Source: Photobacterium phosphoreum (GTDB taxonomy: Bacteria > Pseudomonadota > Gammaproteobacteria > Enterobacterales > Vibrionaceae). Taken from it: 64,000 bases of DNA. This document shows, in pieces, positions 54,128-63,378 of this stretch; the first letter of the stretch is position 1; each line of letters begins with the position of its first letter. The DNA lies in NCBI RefSeq assembly GCF_002954725.1, contig NZ_MSCQ01000002.1:107935-171934 (forward strand), given 5' to 3'. The notes under the pieces are model-generated. The model searched no databases, had not been told where the DNA came from, and saw only the letters and a list, made by a program, of their open reading frames with translations. Both the position numbers and the translations under genes were made by a program.

Positions 54128-54488
54128 GATAGATAGACATCATAAAAAAAACATAAAGCATAATTACACTATAAATGAGGAAAAACCGCCAACAAATGTG
54201 ATGTTTTGTGAAATAGGCAATGAAATATCTATTGTTCATTACATTAAATGGGTGAAGTAGGTATAACTTTATTCGTTATAGGATGTATTTTTAAGAATAG
54301 CCAACTTGAAGTGATTGTTTCAATCTGTTGCGCTTGAATAAGTATTAGATAATGACTGTATTCTTATTGTATAAGATATAGGCATGATTAACTGCGTTAT
54401 TATTCGTTTTACCGCATAATCATATTGACCTTCCAGTAAGAGGAAGGTCTATGCTTTAAACATATTCAATCATTCTTTAGGTCGCAGT
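54128..54488. other. Gap between methyltransferase and membrane protein
   Basis: About 360 AT-rich bases between divergent genes. Near its right end GACCTTCCAGTAAGAGGAAGGTC (about 54430-54452) is a small hairpin. No other feature is seen. Confidence 0.4.
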
Positions 54489-54932
54489 ATGTTTAAAGAC
54501 AATATAAGTACAGGTAATGTAGTAAAAGCGTTAGTTGGTGGTTTTTTAGGAACACTCGCTTTTACTTTAATGGGTAAATTTCTAGCACCGCATCTTATTG
54601 GTCATTCAATGGATGTTGCTGCGATTATTGCTCATATGCTGGGAACATCTGAAAGCATCGGTCTTATGATGCACTTTATGGTAGGTACAATTGTATTTCC
54701 TATTGGTTATTTATTGATTGGGTATAGTCGATTACCAGGTTCTGGCTGGCTGCGCGGTCTACTCTTTTTAATTCCTATTTATCTTATTGCGATGACGGTT
54801 GTGATACCAATGGCAGGCAAAGGATTATTTTTCCATAGTATGCCAATGTCAATGGTCGCTTTAATGGGACATATGGTTTACGGTATTATTCTTGGTGCTA
54901 TTGTTGGTACACCGAAAAAGAATAACGCATAA
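54489..54932 (+). CDS. Four-helix membrane protein, unknown
   Basis: A 147-residue protein with four hydrophobic helices (about residues 12-32, 55-78, 88-110 and 120-140). It is rich in Met and His (HSMDVAAIIAHMLG, LMMHFMVG, FFHSMPMSMVALMGHMVYG), which could bind a metal or just line the membrane. It resembles a group of conserved small membrane proteins (perhaps DUF6789) but I am not certain. A terminator follows. Confidence 0.65.
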   Translation: MFKDNISTGNVVKALVGGFLGTLAFTLMGKFLAPHLIGHSMDVAAIIAHMLGTSESIGLMMHFMVGTIVFPIGYLLIGYSRLPGSGWLRGLLFLIPIYLIAMTVVIPMAGKGLFFHSMPMSMVALMGHMVYGIILGAIVGTPKKNNA

Positions 54933-55464
54933 ATTAGAATAGTTATTACTTTTTTATTATCACCAAAATTCAATTTTTAATGAATAAGAGTATGGGTTTT
55001 GGTGATGATTTTATTTAACGTTATATCAATATATACCGTCCTCATTGGTTATTTTTAATGATGTCTTTGTTATTACAGCTATTAATTACTTGACCACTTC
55101 ACTATAATAATACTGATAATATAGAGCATTATATAACCTAAAATACCGCTTTATAAAGTCTTAACTGTTTCCCTTCAAGAGTATGAATACGTAACTAATA
55201 GTGGTGTATTACCCTTATTATTTAAGAGATTGAGTTATATTTTTAACTAATGTTAATTGAAAGTGTAATATGTTAATTTTACTATCACCAGTAATGGGGT
55301 GATAACTGTTGTTGATATAAGAAATAAATGAGTAATATAATAATTTATTATGTTAACTGCAATAAAAGTATATATAACATTATATTTATTTTCTTGTAGT
55401 ATGATTCGTTTTTGGTATATATTACAGTAATATTATATCTTTAATAGATGGAATCAGTAAATGT
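54933..55464. other. AT-rich gap upstream of the EAL gene
   Basis: About 530 very AT-rich bases. It holds the terminator at 54960-55007 and a small hairpin (TATCACC...GGTGATA, about 55284-55304). No gene is seen. Confidence 0.5.
54960..55007 (+). terminator. Terminator after the membrane protein gene
   Basis: ATCACCAAAA (54960-54969) pairs with TTTTGGTGAT (54998-55007) followed by GATTTTATTT. The loop is long (28 bases). Confidence 0.55.
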
Positions 55465-56172
55465 ATGCATAGTAATGTATTTTTTATGTATCAGCCTAAG
55501 TACCACAATGATTTATTATTTGGTTATGAAGCCTTATTAAGGAGTGATAATAATGGAGGTTTAGTTTGTCCTTTTTTAATCGTAGATAAGAATAGTGGTG
55601 ATAATAAGTTTGATTATTTTATTATTAACAGTGTTATTGATAGCTTGTCGAAAATATCTGATAAAGAAGTCATAGATAAAGTAATATCGATTAATGTCAG
55701 TGCTAGATTTATGTCAACTATTATAATATTGAGTAATATCAACATTGAAACTATAAGTGAATTAAACTTACATATTGAATTTGAAATATTAGAGGGCGAT
55801 AAAATAATAAATTTTAATATTTGTAATGAAAATATTAATTTATTAAAAATGATTGGAATTAGCGTCAGTATCGATGACTTTGGCAGTGATTATTCTTCAA
55901 TAAGACGATTAATCAATCTTAAAAATGTTAATTTTATCAAATTGGATAGAATATTAGTTCGAGATATTGAAAATCACCCAGAATTAATTAAATCAATAAA
56001 GATTCTGTTTGAATTTATTTGGAGCATGAATTTTAATATTATTGCTGAAGGCGTTGAAAAGGAAGCAACGTTGACATTGCTCAAATCGATCGGTATTGAA
56101 TACTTTCAGGGTTTTTATTTTTCTAAGCCATTGCGCTTGGAGAATGAAGTCTATCCGCTAGAATTTGATTGA
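55465..56172 (+). CDS. Stand-alone EAL domain protein (c-di-GMP phosphodiesterase)
   Basis: A 235-residue protein made of one EAL domain only. The catalytic set can be followed: GYEALLR (EAL), SINVSARF (Asn), EFEILEGD (Glu), IDDFGSDYSS, FIKLDR (Lys), AEGVEKE (Glu) and EYFQGFYFSKPL (Gln). All metal and base positions look intact, so it should hydrolyse cyclic di-GMP. It lacks sensor, GGDEF and membrane parts, so its input must come from another protein or from expression control. The gene is unusually AT-rich and Asn/Ile-rich compared with neighbours, which suggests later acquisition. Confidence 0.87.
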   Translation: MHSNVFFMYQPKYHNDLLFGYEALLRSDNNGGLVCPFLIVDKNSGDNKFDYFIINSVIDSLSKISDKEVIDKVISINVSARFMSTIIILSNINIETISELNLHIEFEILEGDKIINFNICNENINLLKMIGISVSIDDFGSDYSSIRRLINLKNVNFIKLDRILVRDIENHPELIKSIKILFEFIWSMNFNIIAEGVEKEATLTLLKSIGIEYFQGFYFSKPLRLENEVYPLEFD

Positions 56173-56339
56173 TTGCTGTGAAAAGATGATTTTTTAGATT
56201 TAAGCCTCTAAAGTGGGTTTTTTTTAGGCTTTAAGGTATAATATGCATCAATAAGATATCTTTATGGTATAAATCGATTGATAAAAAATACAACTAATCG
56301 ATAATGGTATACTTAGTGTACCACAAAAGAATTAACAGT

Positions 56340-57248
56340 ATGATAAAGTTAAATACTTCTCTTAATAACCATGCAAAAATTATTTATCCTGATAGTCAAG
56401 CTGCTAAATATTCACCGTTATGGCGTTATCGAGTAAAATTTATTCTTCGTGCAATGTACTATCATAAAGCATTTGAGCATATCACTTCTGGAATTGACCC
56501 TTTTTTGCTCGATACTTTATGCCAGCGTAATTCTCGTTTTTTAGAGAAGTCATTTCGTCCTTATGTGATTTATGGCACAAGTGCTATTGAACGCGCACAA
56601 TTTGTCGTACAGCACTTTGATTTTGTGTCTAAATTACCGCCACATATTAGCGATGCTATATATAAAGATAGTAATGGATTAACATTATGTGACTTTACAG
56701 TTGATGATGTTGATTACTCTTTTAAATTGACTTATTACTCTCGTTATCAAAAAGAGGGTGATATGAGTTTAACTCTCTTTAATGATGTCGATGAAAACTT
56801 TTATACTCTTACATTTGCCATTCGGAATGTAGAAGGGAAGCGTCAATTAATCATTGGTGGTTTACAAGGTCCGGCTAGTAGCCCTGAAAATAATCAAAAA
56901 ATCAAATTACTGACTAAAGCGTTATTTGGGCAGCGTCCAAAAGATTTAATGATTAAAATGATCACACTTATCGCTAATACTTGGGATGTTGATACGTTAC
57001 TTGCTATTAAAAACAGTTCGCATACTTATTCAGCTAAGCGTTATGCTACTGGTAAAATTAAGATGGATTATGATAAACATTGGTTAGCATTAGGTGGTAC
57101 TGAATTTGATCAACATTTATATCAGTTAACCCTTGATGATATTCGCCGTAATCCTGAAGATATTTCACGCCCTAAACGTGCAATGTATCGTCGACGCTAT
57201 GAGTGGCTAGATAATACCAAAATGCTTATTGAACAGAAGCTAAAATAA
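56340..57248 (+). CDS. VirK/YbjX family protein (DUF535)
   Basis: A 302-residue protein of the DUF535 family, which includes VirK of Shigella and E. coli YbjX. The start at 56340 (MIKLNTSLNNHAK) is used because earlier residues look unlike the family. Landmarks are WRYRVKFILRAMYYHKAF, FRPYV, and the central YSFKLTYYSRYQKEGDMSLTLF followed by IGGLQGP, then LTKALFGQRPKDLMI. Family members have been linked to virulence factor localisation and resistance to antimicrobial peptides, but the biochemical role is unclear. It is a single gene with a terminator. Confidence 0.83.
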   Translation: MIKLNTSLNNHAKIIYPDSQAAKYSPLWRYRVKFILRAMYYHKAFEHITSGIDPFLLDTLCQRNSRFLEKSFRPYVIYGTSAIERAQFVVQHFDFVSKLPPHISDAIYKDSNGLTLCDFTVDDVDYSFKLTYYSRYQKEGDMSLTLFNDVDENFYTLTFAIRNVEGKRQLIIGGLQGPASSPENNQKIKLLTKALFGQRPKDLMIKMITLIANTWDVDTLLAIKNSSHTYSAKRYATGKIKMDYDKHWLALGGTEFDQHLYQLTLDDIRRNPEDISRPKRAMYRRRYEWLDNTKMLIEQKLK

Positions 57249-57311
57249 TTAAAGAGTCGAGTGAGTAGATTTATCGCTGATCCCCTCTTTTATTGAAAAG
57301 TACGAAACAAG

Positions 57312-57333
57312 CGGCGACCTAATTAGGTCGCCG
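57312..57333. terminator. Palindromic terminator after the VirK-like gene
   Basis: A perfect 22-base palindrome: CGGCGACCTAA and its complement with no loop bases, followed by TTATTTTTAT. It has the same build as the palindrome at 61331-61352 (both have ACCTAATTAGGT at the centre). Confidence 0.75.
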
Positions 57334-57374
57334 TTATTTTTATGTTATTCATCTTCCTGCCTAATATGTATTAT

Positions 57375-58232
57375 TTAACCAATGATAGCGTCAGTTGTTG
57401 TTGTCATCTTCACGCCTAAATTTGTCATATTATCAATAAAGGTTTTTGCTTGTTGCTCAAAGCCAGCGACAGGGCTGGTCGTATCAATCAGGATTATTAA
57501 TTTATTTATATCGTTAGGTGATAGCTTTGCGACAATTTGCTCGACAGTGCTTGCGACACAATGTGATAGGGCTTGCCCTGAAATAAAGACGTGATCACTA
57601 CTTTTAACAAGATCAACTAATTGTGGATCAAATTGAGTCTTTGCATCATCGATAAACGGGTATTCAGCTTCGCAACCACCATAGTGTTCTGTATGTGGAT
57701 TTTCACCTTTTGAAATGATCTGATGGTGAATTGCGGTCTGTATTTCCCATGCATTAATTGCAGCCTCAATAGGGGCAACAATACTGTGTCCTATTGAATC
57801 TATAACACAGTGAGTTGGCCAGATAATAAGGCAGTATTTACCTGTTTGTTCTAATGATTGAGTATAGCCAAGCACATGGTTAAGCATTTTTAATTCAGTG
57901 GGTTGCCATATACCCTCAACAATATCTTGGTGGCTAATTAGCGTAAAGGGGGCGGGATGCTCACCTTGTTTATTTTGCCAATAAATGGAATGAGCAATAT
58001 CGTATTCATGATGGCTATCGAGCGTCACAACGATATTGTTAATGTGGCTTTGTTGATTATGAATAAATGTAGCCAGTCTATTGGCATCTTCCCATGAATG
58101 AGGAACAGGAAGTGCGGGGGAAATCGTCTGTTGTTCTAAGTCAGAATTGACAGTGAACTGTTCGTTTTGTGGAACATTATAAAAGTCATATTGAGGATCA
58201 ATAATGAGTAATGACGTTATTTTTTGATGCAT
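57375..58232 (-). CDS. Isochorismatase-family cysteine hydrolase (nicotinamidase-like)
   Basis: A 285-residue hydrolase. The triad of the family is visible: Asp in LLIIDPQYDF, Lys probably in the middle (SKGENPHTEHYGG), and Cys in QALSHCVASTVEQ. Metal ligands are Asp/His in TLDSHHEYDIAH. These match nicotinamidase (PncA), but at 285 residues it is longer than the usual 180-220, because of an insert around residues 15-50 and 170-210. The reaction may be on nicotinamide or another amide. AAGGAG stands just upstream of the ATG at 58232. It is alone, convergent to the VirK-like gene. Confidence 0.82.
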   Translation of the reverse strand: MHQKITSLLIIDPQYDFYNVPQNEQFTVNSDLEQQTISPALPVPHSWEDANRLATFIHNQQSHINNIVVTLDSHHEYDIAHSIYWQNKQGEHPAPFTLISHQDIVEGIWQPTELKMLNHVLGYTQSLEQTGKYCLIIWPTHCVIDSIGHSIVAPIEAAINAWEIQTAIHHQIISKGENPHTEHYGGCEAEYPFIDDAKTQFDPQLVDLVKSSDHVFISGQALSHCVASTVEQIVAKLSPNDINKLIILIDTTSPVAGFEQQAKTFIDNMTNLGVKMTTTTDAIIG

Positions 58233-58513
58233 TGCATACTCCTTTATGCCTTGAGAAGGTGATATGGATTGGGTTTGTTAAAATTAACAAACTGAGCAGA
58301 ATATACGTGGGTGAACGTTAATTGCAAAGAAATAACAGTGTTGTCTTAACGCTGCTCTGTTTTTATGCATTATTGTGAATAAAAAGAGTGACTTCGCGCT
58401 ATATCGTCATTTCAATTATCCACAGTAATCTAGTCTTCAATGCCTATTGAGGTAGTATTTTGTGAGAAAACGCTCATAATCGTGCCATATAACATTTAAA
58501 GAAGAAATTACCT

Positions 58514-58891
58514 ATGACTAACTTTCAATACTACTTTCATAAACTTCCTTGTTTCAACTGTCAAAAAAACACAGTAAGCATTGATCTTGGTTGGTTAACG
58601 GCAGCGATGAAAGATGATGTTCTAGCGCAAGTGAGTGCGATTATCGCACAAGGCAATGTTGAACAAGAGTTTTCAGTCAACGTTACTTGTACCAAAGACG
58701 AAGCACGTGATTATTTATTACTGAATTTCTACGGTTATTCAGAAGAAGCACTAGCGAATCACATTAAAGCTGAAGATGATCAAGAAGTCGCAGATGAAAT
58801 CGCAGAGCTATTAGCTGGCGGTAGCGATAAAGCCGTCTTTGAACACGAAATCGTACTGCAAAGTTGTACTGATTGCGGTATTGATGAATAG
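58514..58891 (+). CDS. Uncharacterised acidic protein with two CxxC pairs
   Basis: A 125-residue soluble, acidic protein. CFNC near residue 13 and CTDC near residue 119 could jointly bind a zinc ion and hold the two ends together. The middle is helical, rich in Glu and Asp (KAEDDQEVADEIAELL). I know no named family. AAGAAG stands before the ATG. It has a clear terminator and stands alone. Confidence 0.7.
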   Translation: MTNFQYYFHKLPCFNCQKNTVSIDLGWLTAAMKDDVLAQVSAIIAQGNVEQEFSVNVTCTKDEARDYLLLNFYGYSEEALANHIKAEDDQEVADEIAELLAGGSDKAVFEHEIVLQSCTDCGIDE

Positions 58892-58957
58892 TCAAACCAA
58901 GCGTAATCATTAAACGTAAATATGTGCGTCATACGTAATATGATGTTCTATTTATTT

Positions 58958-58991
58958 AAGGCGTTAGCAGAGTAAAGTTTGCTAACGCCTT
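58958..58991 (+). terminator. Terminator after the CxxC protein gene
   Basis: AAGGCGTTAGCA (58958-58969) pairs with TGCTAACGCCTT (58980-58991) with a 10-base loop and a T run. Confidence 0.88.
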
Positions 58992-59086
58992 TTTTGTTGC
59001 TGCGGTTTTTCATACGAGCGTGATATATTTCGCATTAATAGGTACATTGAAACCACACTTTACTCATTAAATAGGTTTATAACAGA

Positions 59087-59356
59087 ATGAACAATCCAAC
59101 GGATTTTTACACACTAAAGCCAGAAATTATTTCGCGTCCAGAGTCTGAGGGTTCATTAGCCACTAAATCATCGATGTTTATTAAACAGACTCGCGTGTAT
59201 ATCCAAAATGTTCAGGAATTCGTTGATAATGAAGATAACGATGATAACGAAAATAAGAACAATAACCCATTTGGGGTTGAACGCTATGCACTTTGGCCTC
59301 GTTTACAAAAAAGCAAAAAACGTTTAGAAGAGCGCGGTTATATATTTAATTTTTAA
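59087..59356 (+). CDS. Small hydrophilic protein, unknown
   Basis: An 89-residue protein with an acidic Asn/Asp-rich linker in the middle (residues about 46-60) and a basic C-terminus (KSKKRLEERGYIFNF). No signal, membrane helix or motif. Ribosome site weak. The frame ends 31 bases before a palindromic element. Coding status is likely but not certain. Confidence 0.5.
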   Translation: MNNPTDFYTLKPEIISRPESEGSLATKSSMFIKQTRVYIQNVQEFVDNEDNDDNENKNNNPFGVERYALWPRLQKSKKRLEERGYIFNF

Positions 59357-59387
59357 ATCCACTATTTGTCATAGTAACGAGAAAAAC

Positions 59388-59524
59388 ATAGGACAGCCAT
59401 AAAATTGGATTAGATGTGACGGTTAAAATTACCGTCATTTCCTTCGGTGAATGGCTGCGAGTGCGATAGGAAATCTATTTACAGTATGTTGAAATTTTAA
59501 AGAGTATAGTTATGGGTGTCCTAT
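59388..59524. repeat. Short palindromic element with GGACAGCC-type ends
   Basis: Left end ATAGGACAGCCATAA (59388-59402), right end TTATGGGTGTCCTAT (59510-59524). The inner part has TGACGG...CCGTCA as a hairpin and a CTGCGAGTGCGATAGGAAATC core, related to those at 63.2-63.4 kb. It has no coding capacity. Confidence 0.85.
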
Positions 59525-59540
59525 ATTTTTTCCTGTTTTT

Positions 59541-59597
59541 TTATTAAATATTAGCATTCATAAATAGATAACATTGCGGCTACGTTAATTAAGTAGC
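59541..59597 (+). repeat. 57-base copy of the nucleoside hydrolase 3' end
   Basis: 54 of 57 bases match 53488-53544, which covers the last seven codons, the stop and the start of the terminator of the nucleoside hydrolase gene. It is a scar of duplication. Confidence 0.88.
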
Positions 59598-59830
59598 TAT
59601 TTGAATTTATTTAAATCTGATTGCGGCATAATAGCTTTTTATTGTGTGTGATTTAATATGAAACTCAATGTTATTAATATTCGGAAGATATAATGTAAAA
59701 TATAAGATACTGAAAAAGTATGGATAATTCTCTTGAGCATGAATATAAATGCTGTATATATATTCATAGTTAAGCTGTATTTAAGGGATTAAATGCAAAA
59801 TTCTAACATTATTATTCATATGGAGTCGCC

Positions 59831-61291
59831 ATGCAAATTACCTCGCAGCCTAAAGGGCTTTTTCACCTAATTGCTATTCAAATGTGGGAATATTTTAGTT
59901 ATTACGGCATGCGATCGTTACTTATTTTATTTTTAACCCAAAAACTTTTAATGTCAGATGAACATGCTTATGCGTTATATGGTGCGTATACGTCTTTAGT
60001 TTATGTGACACCCATTTTAGGGGGTTATTTAGCAGATCGCTATTTAGGTAATTATTGGTCTGTTGTTATTGGTGCACTATTAATGGTTGCCGGTCATGCT
60101 GTACTCAGCATTCCAAGTGATGATCATATTACACTTTACTCAGCACTAACATTAATTATTTGTGGGTATGGTTTTTTTAAAACGAATTCAAGTTGTTTAT
60201 TGGGTGAGTTATATAAAGGCCATGAAAGTGCGCGTGATTCAGGTTTCTCTATTTCTTATATTGGCGGTAATATTGGTGCAGCATTGGCTCCAATGCTTTG
60301 TGGTTACGCTGCGAGCCGTTGGGGATGGCATATCGGCTTTGGTTTAGCGGGTATTGGTATGTTCCTTGGCCTTATCATTTTTAGTTTTGGTCGTCATAAT
60401 TTTGCTCACGTACAAAAAGTAAATAAAGAAGCGTTAACACGTAAAACGGCAGGGATCAGTCACTGGCTATTGATTCTAATTGCTTTTATTGCAACAGCGG
60501 TTGGCTTAGTCTTTGTATTAAAAGACGCGTTAGCAGGTTATATTTTAGCAACAATAATTGCGTTCTCAGTCTTTCAAATGATTGGCTTATACCGTAAGAG
60601 CAGCAGTGATGATCGTAAGAAATTACATTCTATTATGTATTTTATGATATTTGGTATGGTATTTTGGGCCTTTGATCAGCAGGGTGGTAGCTCAATTAGT
60701 CTGTTTATTGAACGTAATATTAATACTGATTTCTTGGGTTATCATATTCCGACGGCTTTCTTTCAATCCGTAAATCCTATTGCCGTTATTATCGGTGGTG
60801 CTGCAATAACATGGCTATGGAAAGTGCTGGCTTCACGTCAAATATCAGTACGTACGCTAACAAAATTGAACATGGGCTTATTATTGTTAACTGCTGGGTT
60901 TAGTTTAATTACACTATCATCAAAATTAGCGATGGTCAGTGGACAAACAACCTTCCTATGGTTATTTATAGGACTGTTCTGTATTGGTATTGCAGAGTTA
61001 TTTATTGATCCCGTCGCGCTTGCTGCAATTACTCGTATGAACCCACGTGGTGCAACAGGTACGATGGCTGGTATCTACATGCTAATCAGTGGCTCTATTG
61101 CTAATTATTTAGCGGCAAACATTGCAGAGCTAACAGCAACCAATACTCCTCAAGGAACAACACTCGATCTCATTGCTTCTGCTGCACAATATCATCACGT
61201 ATTCCAATCTATTTTATTGGTGAGTGTTGTTGTGTTAGTAATGGGTGTCTTGATTGATTTTAAAAATCGTAAAAATCCAGAACTTAGTTAA
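59831..61291 (+). CDS. dtpD: POT family di/tripeptide transporter, DtpD-like
   Basis: A 486-residue proton-coupled peptide importer with 12-14 helices. The usual POT motif E-x-x-E-R is here Q-M-W-E-Y (QMWEYFSYYGMR), exactly as in E. coli DtpD, so coupling differs from the classical motif and DtpD is the closest match by memory. Further DtpD-like stretches are SLVYVTPILGGYLADR, GYGFFKTNSSCLLGELY and DQQGGSSISLFIERN, and AELFIDPVALAAI near the end. GGAG stands 7 bases before the ATG. It works with the peptidases of the window in peptide use. A palindromic terminator follows. Confidence 0.9.
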   Translation: MQITSQPKGLFHLIAIQMWEYFSYYGMRSLLILFLTQKLLMSDEHAYALYGAYTSLVYVTPILGGYLADRYLGNYWSVVIGALLMVAGHAVLSIPSDDHITLYSALTLIICGYGFFKTNSSCLLGELYKGHESARDSGFSISYIGGNIGAALAPMLCGYAASRWGWHIGFGLAGIGMFLGLIIFSFGRHNFAHVQKVNKEALTRKTAGISHWLLILIAFIATAVGLVFVLKDALAGYILATIIAFSVFQMIGLYRKSSSDDRKKLHSIMYFMIFGMVFWAFDQQGGSSISLFIERNINTDFLGYHIPTAFFQSVNPIAVIIGGAAITWLWKVLASRQISVRTLTKLNMGLLLLTAGFSLITLSSKLAMVSGQTTFLWLFIGLFCIGIAELFIDPVALAAITRMNPRGATGTMAGIYMLISGSIANYLAANIAELTATNTPQGTTLDLIASAAQYHHVFQSILLVSVVVLVMGVLIDFKNRKNPELS

Positions 61292-61330
61292 CGCTCATTG
61301 TTTCATTCGATCAGGGGAAATATATAGAAG

Positions 61331-61352
61331 CGGTCACCTAATTAGGTGACCG
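61331..61352. terminator. Palindromic terminator after the DtpD-like gene
   Basis: A perfect 22-base palindrome with ACCTAATTAGGT at its centre and CGGTC/GACCG outside, 39 bases past the stop. T run is poor. Confidence 0.6.
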
Positions 61353-61511
61353 TTGGCTTAGTGTCATTTGACCTTATTAGCAATGAGAATAGTGCCTTTC
61401 TCTCGTATTTGCGTGGTGTATCCTTGTTATAAATATCTTTCTTAAATAGAATGCTCGCGCTCAGCAAAACGTCTAATAATATAATAAAAAAGAAAGTAAG
61501 GAATAATAGCA

Positions 61512-62351
61512 ATGAAACTAGAAGCTGTAGATTACACCGCAGAGAATGCGAAACAGTTATTTGTTGAATCTCTGCGTAATACAGGATTTGGTGTACTTAA
61601 AAATCACCCGATTCAGCAAAAATTAGTCCAAAATATTTATGATAATTGGTATAAGTTTTTCAATAGTGTAGAAAAATCTGATTTTCATTTTAATGTTGAA
61701 ACGCAAGACGGTTTTTTTTCAAGTGAGGTGTCAGAAACGGCAAAAGGACACACTCAAAAAGACATTAAAGAATATTTTCATTACTACCCTTGGGGTCAAT
61801 GTCCGACTGAGCTCAAGCAAGAAATACAGCAGTATTATCAAGAAGCTAACGAGCTTGCAACCGAACTATTGGCTTGGGTTGAAGAATATTCACCTAACGC
61901 CATTTCCGCAAAATATTCTCAATCACTTTCAAGCATGATCGATGGAAGTAACAAGACGTTGTTGCGGGTGCTTCATTACCCACCATTAGACGGTGATGAA
62001 CAATTAGGGGCGATTCGAGCGGGTGCGCATGAAGATATAAACCTACTGACTATTTTACCTGCAGCAAATGAACCGGGGCTACAAGTACTTGCTAAAGATG
62101 GTACTTGGATGGATGTTCCTTGTGATTTTGGTAATTTAATCATTAATATTGGTGATATGTTACAAGAAGCATCAGATGGCTACTTTCCATCCACGACTCA
62201 CCGCGTTATCAATCCAGAAGGTGCAGATAAAGCGAAATCACGTATATCATTACCACTGTTCCTTCATCCAAAACCTGACGTTGTTCTCTCTGAAAAATAC
62301 ACGGCACATAGCTATTTAATGGAACGCTTGCGTGAGCTTGGTTTGATCTAA
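61512..62351 (+). CDS. 2-oxoglutarate/Fe(II)-dependent dioxygenase
   Basis: A 279-residue enzyme of the isopenicillin N synthase-like 2OG-Fe(II) oxygenase family. The iron triad is His-x-Asp in RAGAHEDINLLTIL and the distal His in STTHRVINPEG. The 2-oxoglutarate Arg is in KSRISLPLFLHP. It lacks the longer N-terminal domain start of plant-like members. AAGGAA stands about 10 bases before the ATG. Substrate is unknown, and no biosynthetic cluster surrounds it. Confidence 0.87.
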   Translation: MKLEAVDYTAENAKQLFVESLRNTGFGVLKNHPIQQKLVQNIYDNWYKFFNSVEKSDFHFNVETQDGFFSSEVSETAKGHTQKDIKEYFHYYPWGQCPTELKQEIQQYYQEANELATELLAWVEEYSPNAISAKYSQSLSSMIDGSNKTLLRVLHYPPLDGDEQLGAIRAGAHEDINLLTILPAANEPGLQVLAKDGTWMDVPCDFGNLIINIGDMLQEASDGYFPSTTHRVINPEGADKAKSRISLPLFLHPKPDVVLSEKYTAHSYLMERLRELGLI

Positions 62352-62508
62352 ACCATGATTAAAAATCCAATGTTGTGATTACAGCCTTATTCTGATTAGT
62401 TATAGAATGAGGCTTATTAAATTTTAGATATTTATATAAAAAACAATTGATAAATGTAATCCCAATGTAAAATATTAACTATGATACATTTAATTACTAG
62501 AGGTAATA

Positions 62509-62904
62509 ATGTTAAAAAATATCGCTACACCTACTATTCTGATGACTATATTTTTACTTTCAACGACAGTTCAAGCTACTGAAATCACTGGTTGTTCGGT
62601 TAAAAAGCAAGAAATTAAGACTCAAATTAGCTACGCCAAAGAATATAACAATACCTACCAGCTTAAGGGCTTACAAAAAGCATTAGCAGAGGTTGATGAT
62701 AACTGTACAGATGAATCACTAAAAGCTGAACAATTAAAAAAAGTAGCGAATAAAGAGAAAAAAGTAGAAGAGAGAAAACAAGAATTAATAGAAGCAAAAG
62801 AGAGTGGAAAAGAAAATAAAATCAATAAGAAAGAGAGGAAACTACAAGAAGCGATAGATGAACTTCAAGATGCGAAAAACACCTATTTGCATTATTTTAA
62901 ATAA
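62509..62904 (+). CDS. DUF1090 (YqjC-like) periplasmic protein
   Basis: A 131-residue protein. Residues 1-23 are a signal peptide (ending VQA). The mature part has two cysteines (TGCSVKKQ and DDNCTDE) likely to form one disulfide, then a long charged coiled coil of Lys and Glu (residues about 75-125). The pattern matches DUF1090/YqjC. AGAGGT stands before the ATG. Function unknown. Confidence 0.83.
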   Translation: MLKNIATPTILMTIFLLSTTVQATEITGCSVKKQEIKTQISYAKEYNNTYQLKGLQKALAEVDDNCTDESLKAEQLKKVANKEKKVEERKQELIEAKESGKENKINKKERKLQEAIDELQDAKNTYLHYFK

Positions 62905-63105
62905 GATAATTCAGTGGTATAAAATAATTAACTATTTTGTACCTATACGTGTAAATATTATAGATAAAAAGGTCACGAGTGTGGCCTATTAGATAAACAA
63001 TAATAAAACGGTTACATATAAATAATGTATTAATTAACTTTTCCAACCCTGTCCAAATATATGTGTAATTGCCAATTATTAACTTAATCATATTAAGAAT
63101 AGGTA

Positions 63106-63189
63106 ATTAAGACCAAGCAAGAACTTGAATCTTTTGTGAAGGAAGCTGCAAAAGGTTTAAATCTTCATCAATATTTCCTCGATTTCAGC
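63106..63189 (+). pseudogene. N-terminal remnant of an IS256-type transposase
   Basis: The frame reads KTKQELESFVKEAAKGLNLH then YFLDFS, like the N-terminus of IS256-family transposases (pattern ...LE-F-KEAAKG...L--F). The expected start codon is lost and the reading ends about 20 bases before the left end of a palindromic element. Only about 28 codons remain. Confidence 0.5.
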
Positions 63190-63209
63190 AAAAAAAACAT
63201 CAAAAAAAC

Positions 63210-63342
63210 ATAGGACAGCCATAAAATCACACTAGATATGACGGATAATAATACCGTCATTATTTGCCGTGAATGCCTGCGAGGGCAATAAGGAATCAAC
63301 TCACAGCGTGTTGAATTTTCGAAGTAAAGATATGGGTGTACT
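63210..63342. repeat. Short palindromic element, copy A
   Basis: Left end ATAGGACAGCCATAA; right end TATGGGTGTACT, with one base changed from the usual TGTCCT. The inside is almost identical to the copy at 63379 (CACTAGATATGACGGATAAT and the CCTGCGAGGGCAATAAGGAA core). Confidence 0.88.
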
Positions 63343-63378
63343 GTGTTTCTATAATCCGTAAAAAAACATAGAAAAAAC

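Larger units (their letters stand above)
59357..59830. other. Gap with element and duplicated terminator
   Basis: About 470 bases holding a 137-base palindromic element and, 16 bases later, a 57-base copy of the nucleoside hydrolase end. The rest to the DtpD-like start is AT-rich and contains its promoter. Confidence 0.6.
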
